Shown: positions 1-9,376, numbered from the stretch's first letter. The stretch: 38,295 nt of DNA from Candidatus Zipacnadia bacterium (GCA_029821635.1 JALGSW010000048.1:1-38295); one strand, 5' to 3'. The notes: generated from the letters alone by a model not told the origin. Translations and numbers: made by a program.

Positions 1-890
1 TACATCGCGCCCACGACGCTCTTGAGCGCGCCTTCGGGCAACGAGCGGATCGTGGCCGCCGCGAAGAGCGATGAGACTACTCCGCCCACCAGCAGCGCCG
101 CAGTGAGGGCCCACGGCATCGGGATGCCCATCAGGATGTAGCCGGCCACGCCGCCGATGCAACTCAGCGCCTCCGACAGCGTCGTGACCGCGACCGCGTG
201 ACGCATCGTGTCACCCGAGATCGTCTGCCCCGCCACGATCAGCGGACCATAGCCGCCGCCCATGAAGCCCTTGTTGCCCCCCGCGATCAGCCCCAGCACT
301 CCCGCCCGCCACCATGAGAAGCGCAGATGCACGCGGCGCGCCGCGAAGATGATCACGCCCATCGCCAGGATGATCCCGGCGAGGGCGGTGTCCACCGAGG
401 CCTCGGCCATCGAGGCGGCCACCGTCGCGGTGATGAAGCTCCCAACGATCGCTACGCCGCCGAGCAACAGCGCAAGCCGGAAGTGGAAGTGCCCCGGACG
501 GAGGTCGGCGTTGCCGAAAGCATGGTGGAAGACCGAGGCGATGCCGCCGGCAGCGAGCTGCTGAAGCAGCACGGCGAGGACGACCTGCCTGACGGGGAAG
601 CCCAGCAGGACGAGCAGGGCCGTGAGCGTGGTGCCGTAGCCCATGCCGAGGGTGGCGTCGACGTACTGCGACATGAACGAGAGGCCGGTCGGGAGGAAGT
701 AGTCGGAGATCTGTGTCTGCTCGCGGACCTGCGGGATGTCCACGCCGCCGAACACGGTCAGGTAGACGGCGACGCCGAGCACGCCGAGGATCGAGGCGAT
801 CCACAGACCCGTCAAAGCGCGCCGGAGCGTCCGCGATGACGGATCGCTCAGGCGCTCGCCCAGCTTCGGAATGAACGAGGGCTCACTCAT
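1..890 (-). CDS. TauE/SafE-family permease (3' end outside window)
   Basis: Reading leftward from the ATG at 890-888 gives an open frame of about 296 codons that runs off the window start, so the C-terminus is missing. The protein begins MSEPSFIPKLGERL and soon enters a hydrophobic segment (WIASILGVLGVAVYL). It has several more membrane helices and the repeated motif GMGYGTTLTALLVLLGFP and GGGYGPLIVAGQ. The paired glycine-rich motifs are characteristic of the TauE/SafE (sulfite exporter/anion permease) family. The usual length is about 250-300 residues, so only a short tail should be lost. A weak GGGAG precedes the start. The transported substrate cannot be read from sequence; sulfite, sulfonate or another organic anion are possibilities. 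Release of sulfate or sulfur compounds would fit the nearby sulfatase, but that link is inference. Confidence 0.85.
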   Translation of the reverse strand, partial: MSEPSFIPKLGERLSDPSSRTLRRALTGLWIASILGVLGVAVYLTVFGGVDIPQVREQTQISDYFLPTGLSFMSQYVDATLGMGYGTTLTALLVLLGFPVRQVVLAVLLQQLAAGGIASVFHHAFGNADLRPGHFHFRLALLLGGVAIVGSFITATVAASMAEASVDTALAGIILAMGVIIFAARRVHLRFSWWRAGVLGLIAGGNKGFMGGGYGPLIVAGQTISGDTMRHAVAVTTLSEALSCIGGVAGYILMGIPMPWALTAALLVGGVVSSLFAAATIRSLPEGALKSVVGAM

Positions 891-929
891 CCCCGACTCC
901 CGCCACCTGCTGCATGATGTGATAGATGC

Positions 930-960
930 GACCGGCGGCGAGCATGTCTCGCCGCCGGTC
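930..960. terminator. 13-bp perfect hairpin between two minus-strand genes
   Basis: Bases 930-942 (GACCGGCGGCGAG) pair perfectly with 948-960 around a five-base loop. The hairpin lies downstream of the DUF6250-like gene (stop at 1010) and upstream of the TauE/SafE start at 890. No T tract follows on either strand, so it may be a factor-dependent terminator, an RNA 3'-end stabiliser or a leader structure for the permease. Confidence 0.5.
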
Positions 961-1009
961 GGCCACGCAATCCTCGCACATGCAGGCGCGGTCTGTCAAC
1001 TCTCTGCGT

Positions 1010-1765
1010 TCATTTTGCCCCGAGCCGGTACACGCGGAAATTGTCCACGAACTCGTGATTGCGCGTCGTTCGCAAGCCGAACTGCCCGGACGCGTAGGGC
1101 TCCGGGTCCTGCAGCTCGAAGATGACCTCGCCGTCGCGAATGAACTGCACCAGTCCGTTGAAGTACACGAGCTGGAAGGTGTAGGTGTGCGTGGGGACGA
1201 TCATGTAGTGCGGGTTGCCGTCGTAGTGGTGGATCGGGTCGGGCGGCGGCGACTCGCCGATGTAGCGGCGGAACCGGCAGGTGGTGTTGTTGCCGCCACC
1301 GTAGCCGACATAGTACTGCTTGAGCGTCGCGTAGTTGCCGAACTGACCGTCGCGCCACTCGGATCGCGCCCAGAAGTCGTCCGGGTGCTCGGGATCGGTC
1401 GCCTGCCAGAAGCAGTTGAGGTCGCGGCTGTGGTCCCACTCCTCGCCGCCCGCCCACGCCTGGCGCTGATACTCGATCATCACGTTGCCCTCAAGCTTCT
1501 CCTTGAACCAGACGGTGAGCCCGACCATCGTGCGCAACTCCAGGCGCTCCTCGGTGATACGCGGCTCAATGTCGCCCTCCCAAACCCAGTCGGAGAGGTC
1601 GCCGGCGAAGTCATCGGAGTGAAGCAGCTCGCCGACCGTGTAGGGCTGGTCGGCGATGGTCTCGTGCGCGTAGCACGGGTAGGGCTTGACGGGCTCGAAG
1701 TCCTGCGCGCCTGCCGTCATTGCGGTCACCACCATGAGTGCGAGAATGAGCGTGATCGTGCGCAT
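1010..1765 (-). CDS. Secreted DUF6250-like protein
   Basis: This is a 251-residue protein with a clear signal peptide (MRTITLILALMVVTAMTAGA, cleavage before QDFE). The open frame extends upstream to about 2020, but the ATG at 1765 is preceded by a strong AAGGAGGA at good spacing and begins the signal peptide. The mature part is a beta-rich domain starting DDFAGDLSDWVWEG. It contains the YGGGNNTTCRFRRY stretch and the ending GQFGLRTTRNHEFVDNFRVY, which resemble the concanavalin-like DUF6250 domain found with polysaccharide-degrading enzymes. The fold suggests glycan binding or a lyase-like role outside the cytoplasm. No catalytic residues are assigned. It is the last secreted protein of the minus-strand carbohydrate block. 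Confidence 0.75.
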   Translation of the reverse strand: MRTITLILALMVVTAMTAGAQDFEPVKPYPCYAHETIADQPYTVGELLHSDDFAGDLSDWVWEGDIEPRITEERLELRTMVGLTVWFKEKLEGNVMIEYQRQAWAGGEEWDHSRDLNCFWQATDPEHPDDFWARSEWRDGQFGNYATLKQYYVGYGGGNNTTCRFRRYIGESPPPDPIHHYDGNPHYMIVPTHTYTFQLVYFNGLVQFIRDGEVIFELQDPEPYASGQFGLRTTRNHEFVDNFRVYRLGAK

Positions 1766-1832
1766 CTGTGTCCTCCTTGGTGGATTCGGGCCGGGAGTTC
1801 GTAGAGGCGATCTCGGGGCCCTCAGCGGGGCG

Positions 1833-2258
1833 TCACTTCCCGCGCTGCACCGGAGACGCTGGGAGCACAGTGAACCCCATCTGCGCGAAGTGTTTGTCAA
1901 GTGAGAACACGGTGTCGATCCGCCGATTCTCCATGAGGTGGAAGCTGATCGCGTCAACGAGGTCGAACTCCGAATCCGGCCGCTCTCGGAAGAGCGTCCA
2001 GGCGCTGCGGAACTCGTCAATCTCAGGATAGAGGATGGTCACGCGCTTCGAGCGCTGAATCCACGTTCCAGCGGGCGTCGCACGCGACTTGCCGAACCTC
2101 TTCGTGATGAGGCTCACGGTTTCGGCAAAGACGTAGCTGCTCAGTGCGAAGTCGCCATCATACTCCCGGTAGAGGGACGTCGCCCGCTCATGCCCGGGGT
2201 CGCCATCGTCAATCAGCGCGTATAGGAAGCTCGTGTCAACGTAGACCGGAGAGCTCAA
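1833..2258 (-). CDS. vapC: PIN-domain ribonuclease toxin (VapC-like)
   Basis: A 141-residue single-domain protein with the PIN nuclease pattern. The candidate metal-binding acids are D8 in VYVDTSFLYAL, E46 in FAETVSLI, D102 in FDLVDAISFHLM and D121 in FSLDKHF. The length and layout match VapC toxins, which cleave RNA and are neutralised by a small co-encoded antitoxin. Its ATG overlaps the stop codon of the upstream small gene by four bases (ATGA at 2255-2258), which implies translational coupling. The RNA target is unknown. The pair is less GC-biased by eye than the flanking carbohydrate genes, consistent with acquisition. Confidence 0.85.
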   Translation of the reverse strand: MSSPVYVDTSFLYALIDDGDPGHERATSLYREYDGDFALSSYVFAETVSLITKRFGKSRATPAGTWIQRSKRVTILYPEIDEFRSAWTLFRERPDSEFDLVDAISFHLMENRRIDTVFSLDKHFAQMGFTVLPASPVQRGK

Positions 2259-2494
2259 TCGTCCTTCCCCCGACCGTAGAGGTACTCATGGAAGTTCTCG
2301 CCGCCAACCGCCCCATCACCGTGGCACATGCCGACGAGGTTGTCCAGGGGGTCTCCCGCCCGGGCCTCCATCTCGCGCGCAACGAGTTCCCGCAGCTCGT
2401 CCTCAATCGTCCAGCCACGCTTCTCCGCACGCCTGCGCAAGTAATCACGCTGCGGGGAGTCGAATATCTCCAGTACCTCGATTGCGTCACTCAT
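2255..2494 (-). CDS. vapB: Putative VapB-like antitoxin
   Basis: A 79-residue acidic/basic small protein (MSDAIEVLEIFDSPQRDYLRR...) immediately upstream of, and overlapping, the PIN toxin gene. The N-terminal half could form a short DNA-binding helix pair and the C-terminal half (FHEYLYGRGKDD) a toxin-wrapping tail, as in VapB proteins. I do not recognise a specific antitoxin family, and the assignment rests mostly on gene order and coupling. An AAGGAGGC ribosome binding site precedes the ATG at 2494. Confidence 0.7.
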   Translation of the reverse strand: MSDAIEVLEIFDSPQRDYLRRRAEKRGWTIEDELRELVAREMEARAGDPLDNLVGMCHGDGAVGGENFHEYLYGRGKDD

Positions 2495-2517
2495 CGGATG
2501 TGCCTCCTTCGCTGCTC

Positions 2518-2523
2518 AGTATA
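2518..2523 (-). promoter_or_regulatory. Possible -10 element of the toxin-antitoxin operon
   Basis: On the minus strand TATACT lies 24 bases upstream of the antitoxin ATG. It matches the -10 element of the two better-supported promoters in this window. The region 17 bases further upstream (TGGTAT) is a poor -35. The GTATAC palindrome that overlaps the -10 and a nearby second GGTAT could serve as an operator for autoregulation, as is usual for these systems, but this is inference. Confidence 0.35.
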
Positions 2524-2574
2524 CCCAACGCGTCACCACGATACCAGCGCCGGGCGGCAACGGCCAACAGCCGA

Positions 2575-4713
2575 TCACTGCTGAACATCCGTCACCAGCT
2601 CCCCACCCGCATAGCGCTGGATGCGGACCGCGTCCCCATCGCCGATAGCGATCACGTCGCGCAGGTCGCCGCGCGTCACCGTCAGCGTCACCGTGTCGCC
2701 ATCGACCTCGCGCGTGACTGCGAGGTCGGCGGCCTCGCCCGGCGGGACCGGGAAGAGCACCGTTTCAACGCGCGACGGCGCCGCCTCGCGCCACGTGTAC
2801 ACGAGCGCCGGGGCCTCGCGCGCATCCTTCTCGCTCAGGAGCTGCCAGCCCTCGTAGCGCGGCTGCGTCTGTCCCTTCACGATCGACAGGTCGAGGTCCT
2901 CCCGCGACGGTGCGACCACGATGCGCGGCGCTCCGTCTGCAGAGCCCACCACGCGCGCGCCAGCCGCAGCCGCCTCGAGGGCATGATTGAGCTGGTACTT
3001 CACGCGGAACTCGTGCTCGCCCTCAGCGTCGATGCGGTCGATCACCACGAAGTAGTCGGGCCGCACGAAGAGCACCCGGCGGGTGTGCGTGGCCTCGACC
3101 TTCTCCGGGTCGAAGCTGTAGCTCCCGCGCACGTAGTCGTACTCGGCGGACGTGACCCACGGGTTGTCCAGCGGCTCGTCGCGGTAGACGTCGCGCCCGT
3201 AGGCGCTCTGCCCCACGCCATCGACCGCGAGCGTGTTTTCACTCATCCCGTCGCCACGGTGGCTGCGGTCACCGTAGGCAGCGAAGTCGCCCAACGCCGG
3301 GTGGAAGGCGAGCTGCGGGATCAGGTGCATCCCGTAGCCCCAGACGCCCACGTCGCCCACGTCTCCGAGGCCGCGCATGGAGTACTTGTACTGCCGCGGG
3401 CCGAAGCGCACGCGCAGCGCGACTGCCTCGGGCGTCCAGTCCGAACGCATGAAGTACGTGCCCGCGTAGCTGCCATCGCCGGTGTGCAGCGGCCAGGAGG
3501 TCAGCTCGGGCGCGGTGCCCTCCGCGCCACCGGACTCGATCCAGTCGATGTCCTCGCGGCCCTGCAGGTGCGGGCCCTGCCGATGCCTCGCCGCACGCGC
3601 GGGAAGCTCGCTCGGCCACGAGATCCACGCGAAGTACTGAATCATGCGCTCCTGCACGTCGAGGAGCTGCTCGGGGATCGGGCGGCCGAGCATCTCGATC
3701 CAGCTCATCGCCTGCAGCAGCGTGCCGTAGTCGCCGCGCCCGACCTCGGGCGAGATCTCCTCGCTCGCGCCATCGGCGTAGACGAAGGCGCGCTCGCCGG
3801 TGCCCTTGAAGTTGTAGCGCGCCATCAGATCGGCCAGCGCGCGCTCGGTCCACTCGTCGCGCTGGCGGAACTCGGGCATCTTCGCGGTGACCTCAAGCGC
3901 GGTCGCCGCGCTGCGCGTCCCGTGGTTCCCGCGCGTGACGGTCTCCATCGCATCCACGAGGTAGCGCTGGTGCTCGATCAGCGAGGTCAGGAAGCGGTGC
4001 AGGAAGTCGGGTGTGCAGGCCTGAGAGTGCGTGCACGTCTGCACGACGCTCGGCCAGAGCTGGGTCTTGCGCATCTCGGACATCAGCGTCCACTGCATCG
4101 CCGGATGGCCCTGCTGCTCCAGCGCCTCCTGTCCGCCGATCTGACGGGCGGCGAGGCCGTCCATGTTGTTGATGCGCTCCAGCACGCGCCCGTCCTCGAC
4201 CGGGCAGGCGGCGATGTAGCTGTCGAGCATGCGCACGAGGTAGTCGGCGTAGCGTTCGTCGCCGGTGTTATGGTACGCGCGCGTCAGCCAGATGATGAAG
4301 GTGTGGCGACCGAGCTCGTGGTCGAAGATCGGCCACGGGACGCCCTTCGGGACGACGTACCACCGGATGTCGGCCGGGTCGGCGGGCAGCGTGACCTCCT
4401 GCCCGCCCCAGAGGTGGCGACCGGCCATGATCCCGTCCGCGCGCGAGGTGTCGTAGCCCTCCCGCGGAGCGGCCGGGACGACATCTTCGCGCGAGCGATA
4501 GTACTCCAGCAGCGCGATTTTCGCGGCGACCTCATCGCCGGCGTCCAGCGCGGCCTTCACGGGCGCGAGGCCCTCGACGCTCCAGTCAAGCTCGTCCCAG
4601 AGCACGGGGGGCTCGACATTGCTCGGAATCCCGCCATCGGCCCAGACGGCCTGCGCGGCGGCGAGGACAGTCAGCAGCATGATGACGATCGAAGCTCCTC
4701 TGGTCCGGATCAT
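2575..4713 (-). CDS. Secreted heparinase II/III-family protein, altered active site
   Basis: A 712-residue exported protein whose signal peptide ends near AVWADGG. It has an N-terminal alpha-helical toroid (about 30-390) containing [15 protein letters not shown] and [15 protein letters not shown] beta-sandwich (about 400-712) contains [23 protein letters not shown] and [21 protein letters not shown]. This is the heparinase II/III polysaccharide lyase architecture. The start is placed at 4713 because that ATG overlaps the upstream TGA (ATGA) and has AGGA about ten bases upstream; the ATG at 4722 has no room for a binding site. Compared with the paralogue at 6005-8620, the expected GHxHED motif is GDVGD (450-454) and the later His is Glu492. 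Activity may therefore be changed or lost. It is translationally coupled to the URO-D-like gene. Confidence 0.82.
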   Translation of the reverse strand: MIRTRGASIVIMLLTVLAAAQAVWADGGIPSNVEPPVLWDELDWSVEGLAPVKAALDAGDEVAAKIALLEYYRSREDVVPAAPREGYDTSRADGIMAGRHLWGGQEVTLPADPADIRWYVVPKGVPWPIFDHELGRHTFIIWLTRAYHNTGDERYADYLVRMLDSYIAACPVEDGRVLERINNMDGLAARQIGGQEALEQQGHPAMQWTLMSEMRKTQLWPSVVQTCTHSQACTPDFLHRFLTSLIEHQRYLVDAMETVTRGNHGTRSAATALEVTAKMPEFRQRDEWTERALADLMARYNFKGTGERAFVYADGASEEISPEVGRGDYGTLLQAMSWIEMLGRPIPEQLLDVQERMIQYFAWISWPSELPARAARHRQGPHLQGREDIDWIESGGAEGTAPELTSWPLHTGDGSYAGTYFMRSDWTPEAVALRVRFGPRQYKYSMRGLGDVGDVGVWGYGMHLIPQLAFHPALGDFAAYGDRSHRGDGMSENTLAVDGVGQSAYGRDVYRDEPLDNPWVTSAEYDYVRGSYSFDPEKVEATHTRRVLFVRPDYFVVIDRIDAEGEHEFRVKYQLNHALEAAAAGARVVGSADGAPRIVVAPSREDLDLSIVKGQTQPRYEGWQLLSEKDAREAPALVYTWREAAPSRVETVLFPVPPGEAADLAVTREVDGDTVTLTVTRGDLRDVIAIGDGDAVRIQRYAGGELVTDVQQ

Positions 4714-5984
4714 GGTTCGCATTTCCTGTCGTGTGCGCCGTATGCGGCAGCGATGGCCGAGTGGTGGTCGAACATCTCCTCTATCGGGCCAAGCTCGCGC
4801 TCAAGCTCACAGGGAGGCTCGTAGCGCTCGATGTCCTCCCCGCGGCACAGGCCCTTCGCCAGCTCCGTGTAGTAGAGGAAGTTGCGCAGAGGAATATCCG
4901 GCGGGATGGCATGGTCCACGCTCGGGACATATCCGCCGCACTCGAAAGCCACGCGGTAGCGGCGGACGACCTCGGCGCGAAGGCGCGCGCGGTCGCGGGC
5001 GAGCTCGCGCTTGTCAATGCCGCCGGTCAGGAAGATGCCCGGCCATCGCCTCAGGAACTGCTCCGGATCATTGCCCGCGGCGATCTCCATCGGGCTGAAG
5101 CCATCGAGGCAGTCGGGGTACATCACCTCGGCGATCTGCCCGCAGTAGCCATCGCTCTCCATGATGACCGCGGTTACGCGGCGCTCCTTGCAGAACTCGT
5201 GGAGGCGCCGGTAGCAGGGGACCATGAACTCGCGCATGTGCGCAGGTGAGAGCATCGCCTGGCCCTTGAACGCCATGTCCTCCCCGAAGTGCATGTAGTC
5301 CACGTGAATGTGACGGAGTGGCTCGTCGAGCAGCTCCATGACGAACCACGTCCAGTAGCGCATCATCTCGTGTACAAGCCCGGGCTGGTCGTGGAGCATG
5401 ACGCACAGGTTCTCGAAGCCGACCCACTGGCGGGCCATGTAGTAGGGCCCGTAGCTGCGCGCGCGAACGATCTGATCGGAGGAGTTGAGCGCATCCACGC
5501 GGTCGCGCCAGTGGCTGTCCTGCCTCTCGATGCGGCCATCGGGATCGAGCGTCTCGATCTGCCCGAGGTCGCGCGGCAGCGTGCGCTCGGGAGCGTGCGG
5601 GTCGAAGCGTTCCTTGACGGCCTCGAAGTCGGTGAGGCTCTTCACCGGGTATGCGAGGTATCGTCGCGTGGCGAAGCCGCTGGTGGGCTGGTCGATGGCG
5701 TCCACGCGAGTGATGCCCCACGCATCCTGCCAGGTCCGGAGATTGCCACTCTCGGAGATCACGCGCTCCTCGAAGGGTGGCAGCGGCCCCTGATAGTGCT
5801 TCCCGATCGACTCGAAGCGATGCTCTTCGCCAACGAAGTCCGCCCACGCCGCCGCCTGCTCCTGTCGCAGGCCCTGCTTGCGCCACGCGGCTATGGTCGA
5901 AGCGCGCGGCCCCTGGAACCAGTACGGCAGCCGATCTGGCTCCTGGTGGGCGACGATGCGGCGGAAGCGTTCCCGTTCGGTCAT
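4710..5984 (-). CDS. Uroporphyrinogen decarboxylase (URO-D)-family protein
   Basis: A 424-residue protein without a signal peptide. The opening [23 protein letters not shown], the central [15 protein letters not shown], and the late [23 protein letters not shown] and [13 protein letters not shown] motifs are typical of the URO-D-like TIM barrels linked to carbohydrate clusters. Heme-pathway HemE is usually about 350 residues and would not be expected between two polysaccharide lyases. The superfamily also includes cobamide-dependent methyltransferases, so a role in handling a methylated sugar or another carbon skeleton is possible but unproven. GGAGG seven bases before the ATG supports the start. 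It lies 20 bases downstream of one heparinase-like gene and overlaps the next, so all three are probably one operon. Confidence 0.85.
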   Translation of the reverse strand: MTERERFRRIVAHQEPDRLPYWFQGPRASTIAAWRKQGLRQEQAAAWADFVGEEHRFESIGKHYQGPLPPFEERVISESGNLRTWQDAWGITRVDAIDQPTSGFATRRYLAYPVKSLTDFEAVKERFDPHAPERTLPRDLGQIETLDPDGRIERQDSHWRDRVDALNSSDQIVRARSYGPYYMARQWVGFENLCVMLHDQPGLVHEMMRYWTWFVMELLDEPLRHIHVDYMHFGEDMAFKGQAMLSPAHMREFMVPCYRRLHEFCKERRVTAVIMESDGYCGQIAEVMYPDCLDGFSPMEIAAGNDPEQFLRRWPGIFLTGGIDKRELARDRARLRAEVVRRYRVAFECGGYVPSVDHAIPPDIPLRNFLYYTELAKGLCRGEDIERYEPPCELERELGPIEEMFDHHSAIAAAYGAHDRKCEP

Positions 5985-6004
5985 CTACACGCCTCCCAGA
6001 CGCT

Positions 6005-8620
6005 TCACGGCATCGCCACCGGCTCGCCGTCCACGGTCAGCTCCGTCCCGGCCACCACACCGCCGGAGAGGGCGCCGTCGGGGCCGCGGCGGACGACCGC
6101 GAGGCGCGCGTTTGTCGCGACACCGCCCGCCTCCATCGCCATCGGGGCGTCGAAGGCGTAGAGCACCGTCTCCTCCCCCACCTCGCGCGTGATGCGGATC
6201 GCCAACATCTCGTCGGTCTGCTCGAGCAGCTCGGCCTCGACCGCCGGCACCTCCTCGGTCGGGTGCGGGAGCATCAGCGTAACCAGCGCCTGCGGCGTCG
6301 GACCGGTCTTCGAGTACACCGCGCAGGGGATGGGGCGATGCTTCTCGCGCGGTATCCAGCCCAGCAGCGGCTCCTCCTGGCCCTTCGCGATGCGCAGCGA
6401 CAGGCCCTCGGTCGCCAGCGGCATCAGCGTCAGGTTCGGCTCGCCCGCGTCCGTGCTGGAGACCGTGAGCCCGTCCGCGGCCACCGTCGCGTCGGCCGCG
6501 TCGAGGTTGAAGAGCGCCTCGTAGAGGTGATCGCCCTCCGCGCCGAGCAGCCGGTCGATGACCACGTAGGCGTCGGGTCGCAGGTAGATGACGGTGCGCT
6601 CGTGGGTGCAGGCCATGCGGTCGTCACCGTAGCCGGTCTCGTAGCGGCCGGTGCACCAGTCGAAGAGCTCGCCGGTGGCCCAGACGCCCTCCTGCGCTTC
6701 TTCGGCGAGGTAGGTCTCGCGCAGGCCGCGGCGGCGCTGGCTGAGGCCATCGACCAACACGGTGTTGTGCGAGGGGGTGTCGAGGGCGAAGCGCCGCCAC
6801 TTCGAACGGTCGTAGGAGTACGTGCCCGCCTCGGTGAGCAGCGGCTTGCCCCAGCCCCAGAGCCACAGGCCGAGCTTGTCCTCGTGCTGGTGGCCGAGGC
6901 CGAAGGGGCCGACCTCGAACATCAGGTAGCGCGCGTCCAGCTCCCAGCCCGAGCGCATGACGGCCTGGCCCGCCCACGGGAAGAAGCTGGAGGTGAAGTC
7001 CGGCGCCTGGCCCTCCGCTCCGCCGGTGGTGGCCCACAGGAAGCGCGGATCGTTCCAGGTCTCGTATGCCTGCTCAAGGTGGCGCTTCACGTTCGTGAGC
7101 CCCGAGTCGTTGAGCGGCGGGAGATACCCACCGGGGATCATCGCGTTCAGATCGTACTCATACATGCGCTTGAGGCGGTCGAGATACTCGCCCGGCACCT
7201 CGAAGCCATTGCGCACCGCCGGCTGCGTCGCGCGCATGAAGTTGCCCAGCGACACCTGGTGGTAGCCCGACGCGAGTTCCATCTGCGCGCCATCGGGATA
7301 GACCTGGCGGTCGAGCTCCTCGAGCATTCGCGCGTAGGCGACCTCGCGCCAGTACTCGGCCTCGCTGAACTCGGGGAACAAGCAGCCGATGTGCGCGAGG
7401 CCGTTGCACTCCATCGTGACCCAGTTGCCCTTGTGCTCGGGGTGCTCGACGGTCATGCGGGTGAGCGTGCGGGCGTGCTCGACCCATGACTTGAGGAACG
7501 TGCAGTGTGCCTCCGGCGTCATCTGCGGCGCGAACAGGAAGTAGTAGTAGGCGTCCATCCACGAGCCGGCGGCGCGGATGCCCTGCTCGATGGTGCGCCA
7601 GGTCGGCGCCTGGTTGGGGCTGCCGAGGACCGGCGCGGGGTTGTCACGCACCCAGTCGAGCATCTGCGCCACGAACTCCTCGGCGTACTTCGGATCACCG
7701 GTCGCCCACCAGGCGCGGCCGAGGATGCGCCAGTTCTCGAAGCGGTTGAGCTGATAGGTCCATTCGCGCGTGTAGGCGGGCTCATCGGTATCGAAGCCGT
7801 TGAAGCGCCAGTCGATGTCATCGCCGACGTGAGCCTCCCGGCCGAAGCGATTGAACATGTGCGTGAGGACGTAGTCGGCCCGCGCGGTGTTGTAGCCCTC
7901 CTGGCGGTGCTGGTCGAACTCGGAGGCGTCCATGGTCCACGTGGGCCAGTCGCGTCCGCGGTAGAACTCCAGCAGGTGCTGCTTCGCCAGGGCGTAGTCG
8001 CCCGCGGCGGCTGCTTCACGAGTCGGCGCGAGGCCCTCAATGTCCTCGCGTAGCAGGGAGAAGAACTCCTCGTCGGACAGCAGCGGGCCTTCGCCACCGA
8101 TATCATTGCGCAGCTCAAGCTGGTCGATGTGGACCACCGCCTCGGGGTTGGGTGTGTTATCCCAACCGCCTGCCGTGAAGCGTATGCTGTCGATCTGATC
8201 CAGCCCGCGGGGCGAGCGCGCGCCCCCGCCGGGAGTGAGCATCAGGCCGAACTGCTTCCAGCCGGTGAAGCTGAGCCGCACTTTCACCGACCAGTAGTCC
8301 GCGCCCTCGCTCTCGGGGTTCTCGGAGCTGATGATGCACATGAAGGCGGTGTCGACCTCGCGCTCGTTGTGCACCCAGAACGTGAAGGCGTTCCACGCGG
8401 ACCAGTCGTGCGGGATCTCGGCGCTCGACGCGTTGGAGTTGTTCGGGTGGTCGCGCCAGAGCGCGGAGGTGTTGCCGGAATGCGCGAGGTCCTCGCTCAG
8501 CTCGAGGCCCTGCCAGGCATCGACGGAGTCGAAGTCCTCGAAGACGAGCCGCTGCTGCGCATGGGCTGCGCAGGCGGTGAGTGCCACGAGCAGCGGAACC
8601 ATCCAGCGTGACGTTCGCAT
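6005..8620 (-). CDS. Secreted heparinase II/III-family polysaccharide lyase
   Basis: An 871-residue exported protein. The start at 8620 is preceded by GGAGGTG, and the leader MRTSRWMVPLLVALTACAAHA contains both an AHA signal-peptidase site and an LTAC lipobox-like site, so it could be secreted or lipid-anchored. Residues about 20-165 form a jelly-roll carbohydrate-binding-like region (FEDFDSVDAWQGLELSED...). A helical toroid follows (about 175-540) and then a beta-sandwich. The latter has GLGHQHEDKLGLWLWGWG, with His577 and His579, and SHNTVLVDG, with His618. These match the heparinase II/III lyase superfamily, which cleaves uronate-containing polysaccharides by beta-elimination. The exact substrate (heparin-like, alginate, ulvan or another) cannot be told by eye. 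It heads the operon with the URO-D-like and 712-residue genes. Confidence 0.9.
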   Translation of the reverse strand: MRTSRWMVPLLVALTACAAHAQQRLVFEDFDSVDAWQGLELSEDLAHSGNTSALWRDHPNNSNASSAEIPHDWSAWNAFTFWVHNEREVDTAFMCIISSENPESEGADYWSVKVRLSFTGWKQFGLMLTPGGGARSPRGLDQIDSIRFTAGGWDNTPNPEAVVHIDQLELRNDIGGEGPLLSDEEFFSLLREDIEGLAPTREAAAAGDYALAKQHLLEFYRGRDWPTWTMDASEFDQHRQEGYNTARADYVLTHMFNRFGREAHVGDDIDWRFNGFDTDEPAYTREWTYQLNRFENWRILGRAWWATGDPKYAEEFVAQMLDWVRDNPAPVLGSPNQAPTWRTIEQGIRAAGSWMDAYYYFLFAPQMTPEAHCTFLKSWVEHARTLTRMTVEHPEHKGNWVTMECNGLAHIGCLFPEFSEAEYWREVAYARMLEELDRQVYPDGAQMELASGYHQVSLGNFMRATQPAVRNGFEVPGEYLDRLKRMYEYDLNAMIPGGYLPPLNDSGLTNVKRHLEQAYETWNDPRFLWATTGGAEGQAPDFTSSFFPWAGQAVMRSGWELDARYLMFEVGPFGLGHQHEDKLGLWLWGWGKPLLTEAGTYSYDRSKWRRFALDTPSHNTVLVDGLSQRRRGLRETYLAEEAQEGVWATGELFDWCTGRYETGYGDDRMACTHERTVIYLRPDAYVVIDRLLGAEGDHLYEALFNLDAADATVAADGLTVSSTDAGEPNLTLMPLATEGLSLRIAKGQEEPLLGWIPREKHRPIPCAVYSKTGPTPQALVTLMLPHPTEEVPAVEAELLEQTDEMLAIRITREVGEETVLYAFDAPMAMEAGGVATNARLAVVRRGPDGALSGGVVAGTELTVDGEPVAMP

Positions 8621-8699
8621 CACACGCACCTCCGAGCAGACGGGGCGGCCCGGCGCGGGGGCGCCCGCCTGTATACACGTCTGAGACCGCTCGCGGGCT

Positions 8700-9347
8700 T
8701 CAGCCGCGCCCGTAGAGGCCCTCAAGCACCGTCTCGCCGATGACCTTGCCGTCCATCGCGGCCTCAAGCTCGTCCTGCGTGGCTCCGGGCTCGAGGTCCA
8801 GCGGCTCGGACAGCGCGTAGGCCTTGAACTGGTAGCGATGCGGCTCACCGGGCGGAGGAGCGGGGCCGTGGTAGCCCGTGCCGCCCGACGAATTCTCGCC
8901 CTGCACGAGACCGGGGACCTCGACCGTCGGGTCGGTCGGCACGCCCTCGGGCAGGCCGCCGATCTCCGGCGCCATCCCGTAGACGACCCAGTGCGTCCAG
9001 CCGCCCGCACGCGGCGCGTCGGGGTCGTGGCAGATCAGCGCAAGCTGCACCGTGCCCTCCGGTACGCCCTCGAAGCTCAGCGGCGGCGAGATGTCCTCGC
9101 CATCCGCAGTGTACTTCGCGGGGATCATCTCCCCCTCGTTGAACGCGCTCGACGTGATTGACCAGCTCATCTCCGCCCCCTCCTCGGCCACTGCGCCATT
9201 CTCCGTCTGGTTCTCCTCCGGCTGAGGCGCCGGCTCCGAGGGCTCGCCAATGATCTGCTCACCCTCCGGCAGTGGATTGCAGCCCACCATCAGCACCAAC
9301 CCGAGGACTGCGACCGCGACCATCGCGCGCATTACATTCGTCCCCAT
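8700..9347 (-). CDS. YbhB/YbcL-type PEBP lipoprotein
   Basis: A 215-residue protein with a lipoprotein leader (VLGLVLMVGCNPLPEG, Cys in the lipobox VGC) and a Pro/Glu-rich linker up to about residue 55. A phosphatidylethanolamine-binding-like domain follows. That domain shows the family's DPDAPRAGGWTHWVVYGMAP, GTGYHGPAPPPGEPHRYQFKAYAL and a C-terminal GKVIGETVLEGLYGRG. The ATG at 9347 is chosen because GGAGGAGA sits six bases upstream and it begins the leader; an open frame extends further but lacks these features. Bacterial YbhB/YbcL proteins have no firm general function, so only an envelope ligand-binding role is inferred. Confidence 0.88.
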   Translation of the reverse strand: MGTNVMRAMVAVAVLGLVLMVGCNPLPEGEQIIGEPSEPAPQPEENQTENGAVAEEGAEMSWSITSSAFNEGEMIPAKYTADGEDISPPLSFEGVPEGTVQLALICHDPDAPRAGGWTHWVVYGMAPEIGGLPEGVPTDPTVEVPGLVQGENSSGGTGYHGPAPPPGEPHRYQFKAYALSEPLDLEPGATQDELEAAMDGKVIGETVLEGLYGRG

Positions 9348-9376
9348 CCCCGTCTCCTCCTCGTTGCCGCGTGCTA

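Noticed and set aside
971..999. Perfect -35 (TTGACA on minus, 994-999) for the TauE/SafE gene
   Set aside because: No acceptable -10 is found 16-18 bases downstream; the best candidate, GAGGAT, matches only half the consensus.
2482..4824. Long plus-strand frame opposite the 712-residue heparinase-like gene
   Set aside because: It has shadow composition and no recognised motifs, and it overlaps a well-supported gene completely.
4710..5984. Heme-pathway HemE
   Set aside because: The length and lyase-flanked context fit the carbohydrate-linked URO-D-like group better.
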